This document shows positions 37,166 through 45,352 of a stretch of DNA of 64,000 nt, piece after piece. Position 1 is the stretch's first letter. Each line of letters starts with the position of its first letter. The stretch comes from an uncultured Pontibacter sp. (GTDB lineage: Bacteria; Bacteroidota; Bacteroidia; Cytophagales; Hymenobacteraceae), in the NCBI GenBank assembly GCA_947499125.1, contig CANMMP010000001.1, forward strand, positions 496,001 to 560,000, given 5' to 3'. The notes under the pieces are model-generated. The model did not search any database, was not told where the DNA came from, and worked only from the letters and a program-made list of their open reading frames with translations. A program made the translations under genes and the position numbers.

Positions 37166-38632
37166 ATGAGCCAGACTGATTTTTTATACCTGATGCCGCT
37201 GCTGATCCTCACATTTGCAGTGCTTGTCTCTATGCTGGTGATTGCTGCATGGCGCAACCATAAGATAATTTATATTATCACTCTGGTGTCTTTTATCGCG
37301 GCCTTTGGCTCTTTATTTCAACTACGTACAACCACTGCTTATGTAATTGAGCCCATGTTTGTGATTGATGGTTTTGGCGTGTTCTATATCGGGATGATAC
37401 TGCTGACTTCGCTGCTCGTGAGTATGCTATCGTATGCCTATTTTGAGCAGCGCGAAGAGCGGAAAGAAGAATACTACCTGCTGCTGGTGCTTGCTACGCT
37501 GGGTGCTTGCGTGTTGGTTATAAGTACGCACTTTGCATCGCTGTTCCTGGGCCTGGAAATTCTCAGTATCTCGCTTTACGCACTTATACCTTACCTACGC
37601 ACCCGTCCCCGCTCCGACGAAGCTGGTATCAAATACCTTATTCTTGCTGCCTTCTCATCTGCCTTTATGTTGTTCGGGATGGCGCTGGTATACTTCAGCA
37701 CCGGCACGATGGTGTTTTCTGGATTGGCTCAAAGTATAACCGGTATGCAGGAATTACCGCTGCTGTTGCTTACAGGTATAGGTATGATGCTGATCGGTGT
37801 TGGCTTTAAGCTTGGCATTGTGCCGTTCCATATGTGGACGCCCGATGTTTATCAAGGCGCACCTGCTCCTGTTACAGCTTTTATTGCCACGGTTTCTAAG
37901 GGTGGAGTGCTGGGCTTGCTGATCCGTTTCTTTATGGAAGTAGATGGTTTCCGTTACCCGGTTTTGGTTACGATCTTAACTATAGTTGCCATTGCTTCTA
38001 TGTTTGCCGGCAACCTGCTGGCGCTTATGCAAAAGAACGTCAAACGTATCCTGGCCTATTCTTCTATCTCGCACTTAGGTTACATTTTAGTGGCCTTTAT
38101 GGCAGGTAACCAGATGGGCGTAGAAGCTGTGACCTTTTACCTGGTAGCCTATTTTATAACTAGTGTAGGAGCTTTTGGTGTGGTGGCGATGCTCTCAGAT
38201 AAGAACAGTGATGCTGAGCTACTGGACGATTATAAAGGACTGCTCTGGCGTCGCCCATGGACGGCTGCTGTATTCTCGGCTATGCTTTTGTCTTTGGCAG
38301 GTATTCCGCTAACGGCCGGTTTTGTTGGTAAGTTCTACATTATAGCAGCGGGTATAAATGACCAACTATGGCTACTGGTGGCAATGCTGGTACTAAACAG
38401 CGTGATAGGCTTATACTACTACATTAAAATCATTGCGGTCATGTTCCAGCAACCGGAAATTGAGCCCGAGCCAAGAGCCAGGTTACGACCATCTATTTAT
38501 GTAGCCAGTGTCGGTACGTTGGCTGTGTTAGGTTTATTGCTGGTGTATGTTGGTGTATTTCCGTCGGGTTTGGTACAGTTGATACAGAATGTGTTGGTGA
38601 GTGTTCCGGAAATAGTTAGTAATTCTCGCTGA
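37166..38632 (+). CDS. nuoN: NADH-quinone oxidoreductase subunit N
   Basis: 488 residues, about 14 TM segments. LGLEILSISLYALI, KLGIVPFHMWTPDVYQGAP and AYSSISHLGYILVAF are the NuoN signatures. Last gene of the operon, 6 bp after nuoM; no simple terminator follows, instead a block of dispersed repeats. Confidence 0.95.
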   Translation: MSQTDFLYLMPLLILTFAVLVSMLVIAAWRNHKIIYIITLVSFIAAFGSLFQLRTTTAYVIEPMFVIDGFGVFYIGMILLTSLLVSMLSYAYFEQREERKEEYYLLLVLATLGACVLVISTHFASLFLGLEILSISLYALIPYLRTRPRSDEAGIKYLILAAFSSAFMLFGMALVYFSTGTMVFSGLAQSITGMQELPLLLLTGIGMMLIGVGFKLGIVPFHMWTPDVYQGAPAPVTAFIATVSKGGVLGLLIRFFMEVDGFRYPVLVTILTIVAIASMFAGNLLALMQKNVKRILAYSSISHLGYILVAFMAGNQMGVEAVTFYLVAYFITSVGAFGVVAMLSDKNSDAELLDDYKGLLWRRPWTAAVFSAMLLSLAGIPLTAGFVGKFYIIAAGINDQLWLLVAMLVLNSVIGLYYYIKIIAVMFQQPEIEPEPRARLRPSIYVASVGTLAVLGLLLVYVGVFPSGLVQLIQNVLVSVPEIVSNSR

Positions 38633-38667
38633 TTTCCTGGCTATAGTTCTATAGTTGCTGATGGTCA

Positions 38668-38763
38668 TCCCCCTGCCCCCTTCAAAGGGGGACTTTCTGC
38701 TATATTTTTATAGTTGACGTATTAACCCACCCCCACCCCTCCCAGGAGGGGAATTTCTGCTGT
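38668..38763. repeat. Two related G/C-run hairpin repeat units after nuoN
   Basis: Hairpins CCCCCTTCAAAGGGGG (38676-38691) and CCCCTCCCAGGAGGGG (38736-38751), each followed by TTTCTGCTRTA and spaced about 60 bp. They look like two diverged copies of one repeat unit of the type common between Bacteroidota genes; the first might double as the nuo terminator. Confidence 0.65.
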
Positions 38764-38839
38764 AGATGCAGATTGCCTGTATTTCTATAATTATAAACCA
38801 AGAGTAAGTATCCGAGACCTGTACCTACGGAAAGGTGTT

Positions 38840-38863
38840 GTAGAGACACAATACTTTGTGTCT
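38840..38863. repeat. GTAGAGAC-type short hairpin repeat
   Basis: AGACACAA-tac-TTTGTGTCT, 24 bp with flanks. Similar GTAGAGACGCAA...TTGCGTCTC hairpins are a common dispersed repeat in Bacteroidota; family assignment is from memory. Confidence 0.6.
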
Positions 38864-38902
38864 TGTTTCGTGTTGTAACTCGAAACAACTATAAGTCAAA
38901 TA

Positions 38903-38931
38903 AGATTTCTCGACTAACGCTCGAAATGACA
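38903..38931. repeat. Single arm of the TGTCATTTCGAG repeat family
   Basis: Reverse complement reads TGTCATTTCGAGCGTTAGTC then GAGAAATCT, closely matching the left arm of the element at 32072-32146. Confidence 0.75.
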
Positions 38932-38993
38932 ATAGAGGTAACTATAATCAAAGACAAATTTTTCTTGCTGACCGGGATGAAGATTAACTAAAA

Positions 38994-39026
38994 CAAAAAA
39001 GACTCCTGAAACAGGAGCCTTTTTAT
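38994..39026 (-). terminator. Rho-independent terminator of hemA
   Basis: Stem GACTCCTG-aaa-CAGGAGCC bracketed by A-run and T-run, 21 bp beyond the hemA stop codon. Confidence 0.82.
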
Positions 39027-39046
39027 ATATTCACCTATACTAAACT

Positions 39047-40309
39047 CTAAACTTTTTCTTTTTCTAAACTAAACAAGGCTGCTAATCCTTCTACTAATGC
39101 CTCCGACTCACCGCGCATACAGGCGGCTTTCAACTCTAAAGCAGGTAGTTTTACAATTTTGTTCAGGATGTTTTTAGTTAACGTTTCTACTACTTCTCTT
39201 TCCGCTTCGCCTAAACTTTTAAAGTAGCGGTTCAATTCCTGCTGACGAATTTCTTCAAGCTTGCTCTTAAACTGCTGTAGTGCCGGCGACATGGCCATTT
39301 CGCGGGTCCAGGTGCTGAACTCTGCCATAGCATCTGCTATGATCTGCTGCACTTGTGGAATGGCTGCCATGCGAATTTCCAGAGCCTCTGAGGCGCGGTT
39401 TTTAATCGTATCAACATTGTATAATTCAACTCCCGGAATCTCCTCTAAAGCGCTATCAATACTGCGCGGCATAGATAGGTCCAGGAAGAATTTCGGGGTA
39501 TTTATGCCCTGCTTTTCTACTACTTCTTTATAGATGAAGAAACAATCGCCGGGCACAGACGAGATAACCACATCTGCTTTAGCAATTTCTTCCCACACGT
39601 TTTCCCAATACACCGCTGTGGCGTTTGTTTTCTCGGCTAAAGCCTGTGCTTTGTGGTGCGTGCGGTTAACAATAACCACGTTATTTATAGTTGATTTCTG
39701 GAAGTTATCACACACATTCGCCCCAATCTCTCCTACCCCGATCATCAACACACGTGGATTAACCAGATCAGCGATCAGTTCTTCTACCAACTCTACTGTG
39801 GCATACGATACTGAAGCGGCGCCATCGAAAAAGGCAGTCTCGTTAAATACCTGCTTGTTGGTAGCAAAAATGGTGTGCAGCAAACGGTGCAGGAACGGAC
39901 CAGCCATGTTGGCATCCGCCGACCACTGGTAGGCTTTCTTCACCTGGTTCAGTATCTGCATATCGCCAACTACCTGCGACTCCAGGCCAAGGCCAACATA
40001 AAACAAATGCTGCACAGCCTGCGCTGAGTCAGTGATATGCTTAAAGTAGGGAGTTATCTTTTTGGTAGCTACAAAGCCCCTTTCCATCGCAATTAACTTT
40101 ATAATTGCCTGGTCCAGTTCTTTATCGGAGCTATAGTATACTTCGGTGCGGTTGCAGGTCGAAAGTACCAGCACATCCTGTGCATCTGTAAAATCCTTTA
40201 TTTTATCTAACAGGTTACGGCAACCGATCTCGTTCAGGGCTACCGCTTCACGCACATTAATAGGCGCATGTTTGTAAGATAATGTGAGGGCTTTAAAGTT
40301 GTTTTGCAT
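39047..40309 (-). CDS. hemA: Glutamyl-tRNA reductase
   Basis: 420 residues. Catalytic C52 is in STCNRTE; the NADPH Rossmann motif is MIGVGEIGANVCDNF; the C-terminal helical dimerisation domain ends LAALFSLEKEKV. First step of C5-pathway tetrapyrrole synthesis (glutamyl-tRNA to glutamate semialdehyde). Alone on the strand, between complex I and the putative haem-sensor operon. Confidence 0.96.
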   Translation of the reverse strand: MQNNFKALTLSYKHAPINVREAVALNEIGCRNLLDKIKDFTDAQDVLVLSTCNRTEVYYSSDKELDQAIIKLIAMERGFVATKKITPYFKHITDSAQAVQHLFYVGLGLESQVVGDMQILNQVKKAYQWSADANMAGPFLHRLLHTIFATNKQVFNETAFFDGAASVSYATVELVEELIADLVNPRVLMIGVGEIGANVCDNFQKSTINNVVIVNRTHHKAQALAEKTNATAVYWENVWEEIAKADVVISSVPGDCFFIYKEVVEKQGINTPKFFLDLSMPRSIDSALEEIPGVELYNVDTIKNRASEALEIRMAAIPQVQQIIADAMAEFSTWTREMAMSPALQQFKSKLEEIRQQELNRYFKSLGEAEREVVETLTKNILNKIVKLPALELKAACMRGESEALVEGLAALFSLEKEKV

Positions 40310-40404
40310 CTTGGTCTTTCAGATTACCATGCAAAATTGCGAAATGCTACTCAACAGAAACATGACGATAGTCACTTATCGAAAAGATTGATGTCAATTT
40401 TAAT

Positions 40405-40453
40405 AAAAAACTATAGCCCAGCCTTCATTTTCAGAAAGCCGGGCTATAGTTTA
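40405..40453 (-). terminator. Rho-independent terminator of the signalling operon
   Basis: Inverted repeat AACTATAGCCC / GGGCTATAGTT with further pairing inside (AGCC/GGCT-like), and TTTTTT on the leftward side. Lies just beyond the end of the amber-interrupted small ORF. Confidence 0.75.
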
Positions 40454-40470
40454 TAGTATAAAGCGAAATC

Positions 40471-40683
40471 CTATTGTGTTTGCTTCTTGAGTTTAAAATA
40501 TCGTGATATTATAAATACGTCTAGAGTAATAGCTATAGCAACTATAAAATCCTAGAAAATAAGACCTTCAGTACCTAAGTTTTTAAATTGGGGCCGTACA
40601 ATCTTTTTATATAACAATCCGAAGTAACCAATAATCATAACTATACTTACTCCTAAATAGATAGATACTATTACTTTCTTCAT
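40471..40683 (-). pseudogene. Small two-helix membrane protein interrupted by an in-frame TAG
   Basis: From the ATG at 40683 the frame reads 43 codons (starting MKKVIVSIYLGVSIVMIIGY), then TAG at 40554-40552, then continues in the same frame for 26 codons (DFIVAIAITLDVFIISRYFK...) to a second TAG at 40473-40471. Both halves are hydrophobic with charged ends, giving TM1 (about 4-24) and TM2 (about 46-61). It starts 17 bp after the receiver-Crp gene on the same strand and is followed by a terminator. Either a recent nonsense mutation, a truncated one-helix product, or amber readthrough. Function unknown. Confidence 0.6.
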
Positions 40684-40700
40684 ACCTGTTGCTATACAGT

Positions 40701-41762
40701 TCAATTCCGCATTTTGGCCAGCTTCGCAGAATCAAGTATAAAGATACGGCTGCCCTGGCTATCGATCAGCTTTTCGTCTTTAAAGTCGGCTAAAGTTCGG
40801 ATAACGGTCTCTTTGGAAGCACCAACTATACTGGCCAGGTCTTCGCGGGTAATGCTGATCTGGGTTTTGTCGCCGGCCTGTTGCTGGTATTGTTTCTCTA
40901 CTAGAAGCAAAGCCTCAGCCACACGTTTGCGCACCGAGTTATAAGCCAGTTTCAGCAAGCGTTCTTCGCGGTCGGCCAGGTTATCCGAAAGTATCTTGAT
41001 GAATTTGTTAGCGATATCGCGGTTATGGTTCAGCAGCGAGAAAAAGTCTTCTTTAGGTATAATGTATACTTCCGAATCTTCGAGCGAAACAGCCGACTCG
41101 CGGTATGGTTGCTCTTCCAGTAGATCCAGGTAACCTATAAAGTCGCCGTCTTTGTAAAGGTTGGTAATGTACTCGCGGCCTTCTTCGTTTGCCTTAAAAG
41201 TTTTGATCTTTCCTTTGTTCAGGAAGTATAATGCAGTTGGTCGGTAACCTTCCATAAACAGGTGCTGCTTTTTCTTAAACACCGTAACTTTCCGCTTATC
41301 CGACAGCAGTTTATTCAGGTCTTCGAAGCCGCGTGCTTCCTGTATAAAGTTGTCGATGCCCTCTACGTTCTTAGTGAATTCTGCTTTCAGAATATCGTTC
41401 TTTTTCAAACGCATTTCCACTGCATCCAACAGTTCCAGGTCGTCGAAAGGTTTGGTCAGGTAATCATCGGCACCCAGGTTCATACCTTTTCTAAAATCTT
41501 CTTTTTCAGATTTGGCTGTCAGGAAAATGAACGGAATACTGGATGTTGAAGGATTTTTACTGAGCATGTGCAGCACACCATAGCCATCGAGCTGAGGCAT
41601 CATAATGTCGCAAATTATCAGGTCTGGATGCTCGTTTTTGGCCAGCTCAACGCCTACTTTTCCGTTCTCAGCTTCCAGTACGTTATAGTTTGCCAGCGTC
41701 AGTATTTCGGCAGTATTTTCTCTGATCTCCTGATTGTCTTCTATCAGCAATATTTTTTTCAT
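40701..41762 (-). CDS. Receiver-Crp/Fnr fusion transcriptional regulator
   Basis: 353 residues. Receiver domain about 1-120 with phospho-acceptor D52 (LIICDIMMPQLDGYG) and K103-region LTKPF. A cyclic-nucleotide-binding-type domain is at about 150-265 (LYFLNKGKIKTF, DFIGYLDLL) and a Crp-type helix-turn-helix at about 285-350 (ITREDLASIVGASKETVIRTLADF). This joins phosphorelay input directly to Crp-type DNA binding. Two bp after the upstream hybrid kinase gene, so certainly co-transcribed. No Fe-S cysteines of Fnr type are seen. Confidence 0.93.
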   Translation of the reverse strand: MKKILLIEDNQEIRENTAEILTLANYNVLEAENGKVGVELAKNEHPDLIICDIMMPQLDGYGVLHMLSKNPSTSSIPFIFLTAKSEKEDFRKGMNLGADDYLTKPFDDLELLDAVEMRLKKNDILKAEFTKNVEGIDNFIQEARGFEDLNKLLSDKRKVTVFKKKQHLFMEGYRPTALYFLNKGKIKTFKANEEGREYITNLYKDGDFIGYLDLLEEQPYRESAVSLEDSEVYIIPKEDFFSLLNHNRDIANKFIKILSDNLADREERLLKLAYNSVRKRVAEALLLVEKQYQQQAGDKTQISITREDLASIVGASKETVIRTLADFKDEKLIDSQGSRIFILDSAKLAKMRN

Positions 41763-41764
41763 GG

Positions 41765-42997
41765 TTATGCTGTTGTTGGGTGTTTAGGGAATGTTATCCG
41801 GAATGTAGTTCCTTCGTTTAGTTCACTTTCGTAAGTTAAGGTGCCGCCCATAATATCTACGTAGCGGTTTACTATGTTTAGCCCCAGTCCGGTACCCTGT
41901 ATGTTGGTTACGTTCTGGGCCCTGAAAAACGGTGTAAATAAGTGCACTTTATCTGCATCCGGAATGCCAATACCCTGGTCTTTCACAGTTAGTTTTATAC
42001 CTGAATTTACTTCAGTATTAATAAATATCTGCTTGCCTTCGCCCGAATATTTGCTTGCATTAGATAACAGGTTCAGCAGGATATTTTTCATCAGTTGTTT
42101 ATCCAGCGTAACTTCTGTTTCTGGTCCGGTGTGGGTATAGTTTATCTTCTGTCCCAGCTTTACGAGCCCCTGCATTTCATCTACCACTTCAGCAGTAAAT
42201 TCATTCAGATCGAAAGTAGTAGGTACATTGTAAATCTTACCTTCCTCAATTCGGCTTATCGACAAGAAATCATTCAGGATGGTAGTAAGGTGACTTACTG
42301 CATTTTTGATACGTTCTACATGCTTCTGCCGCTTTTCGTCGTCGTCGGTAGTTTTATACTTGCTGATGAGCGAAGCCGACGACAGCACTGTACTGAGCGG
42401 CGTACGGAATTCATGTGAAGCTATAGTTACAAACCTCGACTTCAGTTCGTGTAGTTCTTTCTCTTTCTGTAAAGCCTTGCGTATCTCTACTTGTGCATCG
42501 TACAGGCTTCGGTTGGTTTCTTCCAGCTTTTTAACAGCTTCGCCCAGTTCGCGGGTACGGGCATCTACGCGCTGCTCCAGTTCGGAATTCAGCTTTTGAA
42601 TCTCGGCCAGGTTTTTGGCGTGCTCTATACTATAACGTATGGCTCGCTCCAGGCTAAACGGATCAAAAGTACCTTTTACCAAATAATCCGAAGCACCAAC
42701 GCGCATGGCTTTTTCGTCTGTTTCGCGGTCACTCTGGCCGGTTAAAAGTATAAACGGAGCCATACTTCCACCTTCTACGGCCTGGGTTATCAGTTCAAGG
42801 CCATCGTGCGCACCCAACCTGAAATCGACAAGGTAAATATCGTGCTTTCCCTCCTTTATCAGATCCAGTGCTTCGCTGAAAGAGGAAGACCAGTCCAGCA
42901 GGAAGTTACGCCCCGGGATATCTTCTATCGTATCGCGGGTAATGATAAAGTCATCTTCATCATCGTCTATCAGCAGTACACGTATCTTATCAGGCAA
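41765..42997 (-). CDS. Receiver-histidine kinase hybrid
   Basis: 410 residues. N-terminal receiver with D58 (YLVDFRLGAHDG), a coiled coil (about 125-185), HisKA with H195 in ASHEFRTPLS and a HATPase_c domain (NLLSNASKYS, DQGIGIP, GTGLGLNIV). No membrane segment or sensor domain, so it probably takes phosphate from another kinase and relays it to the receiver-Crp protein encoded next. Confidence 0.93.
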   Translation of the reverse strand: MPDKIRVLLIDDDEDDFIITRDTIEDIPGRNFLLDWSSSFSEALDLIKEGKHDIYLVDFRLGAHDGLELITQAVEGGSMAPFILLTGQSDRETDEKAMRVGASDYLVKGTFDPFSLERAIRYSIEHAKNLAEIQKLNSELEQRVDARTRELGEAVKKLEETNRSLYDAQVEIRKALQKEKELHELKSRFVTIASHEFRTPLSTVLSSASLISKYKTTDDDEKRQKHVERIKNAVSHLTTILNDFLSISRIEEGKIYNVPTTFDLNEFTAEVVDEMQGLVKLGQKINYTHTGPETEVTLDKQLMKNILLNLLSNASKYSGEGKQIFINTEVNSGIKLTVKDQGIGIPDADKVHLFTPFFRAQNVTNIQGTGLGLNIVNRYVDIMGGTLTYESELNEGTTFRITFPKHPTTA

Positions 42998-43066
42998 AGC
43001 TTATGTTAGTTTAAAGTCGGGAGTTAAAAAGTTCTGAAGTACAAACTATGGATTGCAATAAACGAA

Positions 43067-43519
43067 CTATGGCTTTGGCAATTCTACTATCTCGAACCAG
43101 TATTTGCTCAGGGTCTTCATCACATCAACCAGCGAACCAAAGGTTACCGGTTTGGTTATGAAGGAGCTTACACCCAGGTCGTAGGTGCGCAGAATATCTT
43201 CTTCCGCTTTTGATGTGGTCAGCACCACTACCGGTATCATACGTAGTTGGTCCTGCGATTTTATTTCCTTCAGGGCTTCACGACCATCTTTTTTAGGCAT
43301 GTTCAGATCCAGAAGTATAAGCCCGGGAGTCGGATACTTATCTTTGTCGTTAAACTTGCCTCTGTTGTTCAGGTAGTCCATCAGTTCTTCCCCGTTCTCA
43401 ACAAACTCGATGTGGTTATTCAGGCGGCTTTCTTCCAGCGCGTCTTTCACCAGCATGCGGTCTTCGGCATCATCGTCGGCAATAAGTATAATAATCGATC
43501 TTTTGTTCGGATTCATCAT
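43067..43519 (-). CDS. Single-domain response regulator (Rcp1/CheY-like)
   Basis: 150 residues, receiver only. Acidic pair DDD near 15-17, acceptor D71 (LILLDLNMPKKDG), VLTTS switch Thr and FITKP Lys. The long loop before the acceptor is typical of the phytochrome-partner Rcp1 group. Only 7 bp after the PAS kinase gene, so it is its likely partner. Confidence 0.94.
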   Translation of the reverse strand: MMNPNKRSIIILIADDDAEDRMLVKDALEESRLNNHIEFVENGEELMDYLNNRGKFNDKDKYPTPGLILLDLNMPKKDGREALKEIKSQDQLRMIPVVVLTTSKAEEDILRTYDLGVSSFITKPVTFGSLVDVMKTLSKYWFEIVELPKP

Positions 43520-43526
43520 TCTGTAT

Positions 43527-45068
43527 TTAATCCTGTAGGTGTTTTTTTGCTAAGGTAATAATAAATCGGGTGCCTTCCCCGGGTTTGCTTTTGGCTGTAA
43601 TATCGCCGCCATGGCGCACAGCTATTTTACGGCAAACTGCCAGTCCTATGCCCGATCCTTCGTACTTCTGCCCTTCCAGGCGCTGGAAAATGTTAAAGAT
43701 TCGGTCCAGATACTTTTCATCGAAACCAATGCCATTATCTTCTATACATATCTCCACCATTTCGTCGCCGGGCGTTGAGGTAAGGTGCGCGTGCCGTTGC
43801 ACTCCTCTGGAGGAAATAGACACGACAGGAGCTACACCTTCCTTATGAAACTTAATGGCATTGCTGATCAGGTTCTGGAATAACTGCCGCATCTGGGTAG
43901 GCTCGCCTTCAATAACCGGCAACGGCGACCTCACGATCTGTGCACTGGTTTGCTCTATCGTAACTTCCAGGTCTGAAAGCACTTCGGTCAGAATTTTATC
44001 GAGGTTTACTTTTACAAAAGCCTTCGATTTACTTGTCACCCTCGAGAAATCAAGCAGGTCATTTATCAGGTTCTGCATACGCGCAGCAGCGTTTAACATC
44101 CTGTCGATGTAGTCTTTGCCCTGGTCACTCAGCTTGTCATATTCTTTGGTTTTCAGGCGGTCGCCGAAGGCCTGTATCTTGCGCAACGGTTCCTGCAGAT
44201 CATGCGACGACACGTAGGCAAAATCCTGTAGTTCGCGGTTACTACGTTCCAGTTCGGCAGCATAACGGCGCAGGCGTTCTTCACTTACTTTCTGGCTTGT
44301 AATATCATGCACAAAACCGGTGTATACTTTCCGGTCGGCCAGCTGCACTTCGCTTATACTTAAAAAGAAAGGGAAAACTGTTCCATCCTTGCGCAAGCCC
44401 GATACTTCGCGGCCAATACCAATGATATGCGCTTCGCCGGTTTCGTGGTAGCGTTGCATGTAGGCATCGTGCAGGCTGCTGTCGGGTTCAGGCATCAGCA
44501 TACTTATATTGCGCCCCATTAACTCACTTTCGTGGTAGCCAAACAGCTTTTGTGCCGATGGGTTTATCATTTCCATAATACCGCGTGTGCTGATGGTAAT
44601 AATACCGTCAACTGCCGTCTTTATAATGGAGTTGAACTTGTTCTCGCTTTCGCGTAAGGCGGCTTCGGTCTTTTTAAGCTCGGTGATGTCGTGAACAATG
44701 CCTGTAAATATCTGCTTGTCCTTCAGCCTTACCTCGCTTATACTTAGCAGGAAAGGAAAAATAGTACCGTCTTTCTTTTTGCCAAGCACTTCGCGGCCAA
44801 TACCAATTATCTGGCCTATACCTGTGTCGTGATAGTTTTGGATGTATACATCGTGCAGGCTCTTGTCCGGCTCGGGCATCAGCATTTTTATATTCTGCCC
44901 GATCACCTCCTCCGGTTCGAAGCCAAAAATATGAGCAGCTGCGGGGTTCATGGTTTCTACCCTCCCCCGGTTATCGATCGTGATGATACCATCGATAGCC
45001 GTATCGATGATCGCTTTCAGGCGGGCCTGGCTGTCGAGGCTATAGATGTTGTCCTGGTTCTCTTCCAA
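43527..45068 (-). CDS. Tandem-PAS histidine kinase with FixL-type haem residues
   Basis: 513 residues, starting at TTG (45068); only four sense codons precede it before a stop, none ATG or GTG. PAS1 (about 15-130) and PAS2 (about 140-258) are clear duplicates. PAS2 carries H200 (SLHDAY), R206, H214, I215, R220, L236 and I238, the residues that hold haem in Bradyrhizobium FixL. PAS1 keeps the His (H72) and Arg (R92) but has N78 and Q86 at the other two. HisKA has H289 in VSSHDLQEPLR, then HATPase (NLISNAIKFH, GSGIGLAVC). No TM segments, so it is cytosolic. Probably an O2/gas or redox sensor; haem binding is inference. Confidence 0.9.
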   Translation of the reverse strand: MEENQDNIYSLDSQARLKAIIDTAIDGIITIDNRGRVETMNPAAAHIFGFEPEEVIGQNIKMLMPEPDKSLHDVYIQNYHDTGIGQIIGIGREVLGKKKDGTIFPFLLSISEVRLKDKQIFTGIVHDITELKKTEAALRESENKFNSIIKTAVDGIITISTRGIMEMINPSAQKLFGYHESELMGRNISMLMPEPDSSLHDAYMQRYHETGEAHIIGIGREVSGLRKDGTVFPFFLSISEVQLADRKVYTGFVHDITSQKVSEERLRRYAAELERSNRELQDFAYVSSHDLQEPLRKIQAFGDRLKTKEYDKLSDQGKDYIDRMLNAAARMQNLINDLLDFSRVTSKSKAFVKVNLDKILTEVLSDLEVTIEQTSAQIVRSPLPVIEGEPTQMRQLFQNLISNAIKFHKEGVAPVVSISSRGVQRHAHLTSTPGDEMVEICIEDNGIGFDEKYLDRIFNIFQRLEGQKYEGSGIGLAVCRKIAVRHGGDITAKSKPGEGTRFIITLAKKHLQD

Positions 45069-45352
45069 TGCAAACTTATTTTACTAAATATAACTACTCT
45101 GCATCAAATGGCAAAGCAGGCACTTAGTTACTAAACTTATAACAATTGCCTGAAATTACGCTTTTTGGCGCTTCGGGGCTATTATTCAACTATAAATCAT
45201 GTCAGCAGATATGAAAAAATAACTATATACACAAGAACATAAGTCAGTTTTAGTATTGATGCTGCTCATAGGTGGTTGGTTTGTACTTCTATAGCTTGCG
45301 CCTCAAATCTCCGGCTCCAGCCATAAATTTTATACTTTATAAAAGTCACACC

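Larger units (their letters stand above)
38633..39046. other. 414-bp convergent intergenic region filled with repeats
   Basis: Between nuoN and hemA there is no gene. From left to right it holds the two G/C-run units, a GTAGAGACACAA hairpin, a TGTCATTTCGAG-family arm and the hemA terminator. Confidence 0.75.

Noticed and set aside
40701-41762. Fnr-type oxygen sensor by Fe-S cluster
   Set aside because: The regulator lacks the N-terminal cysteine cluster; only C51 is seen, and it lies in the receiver core.
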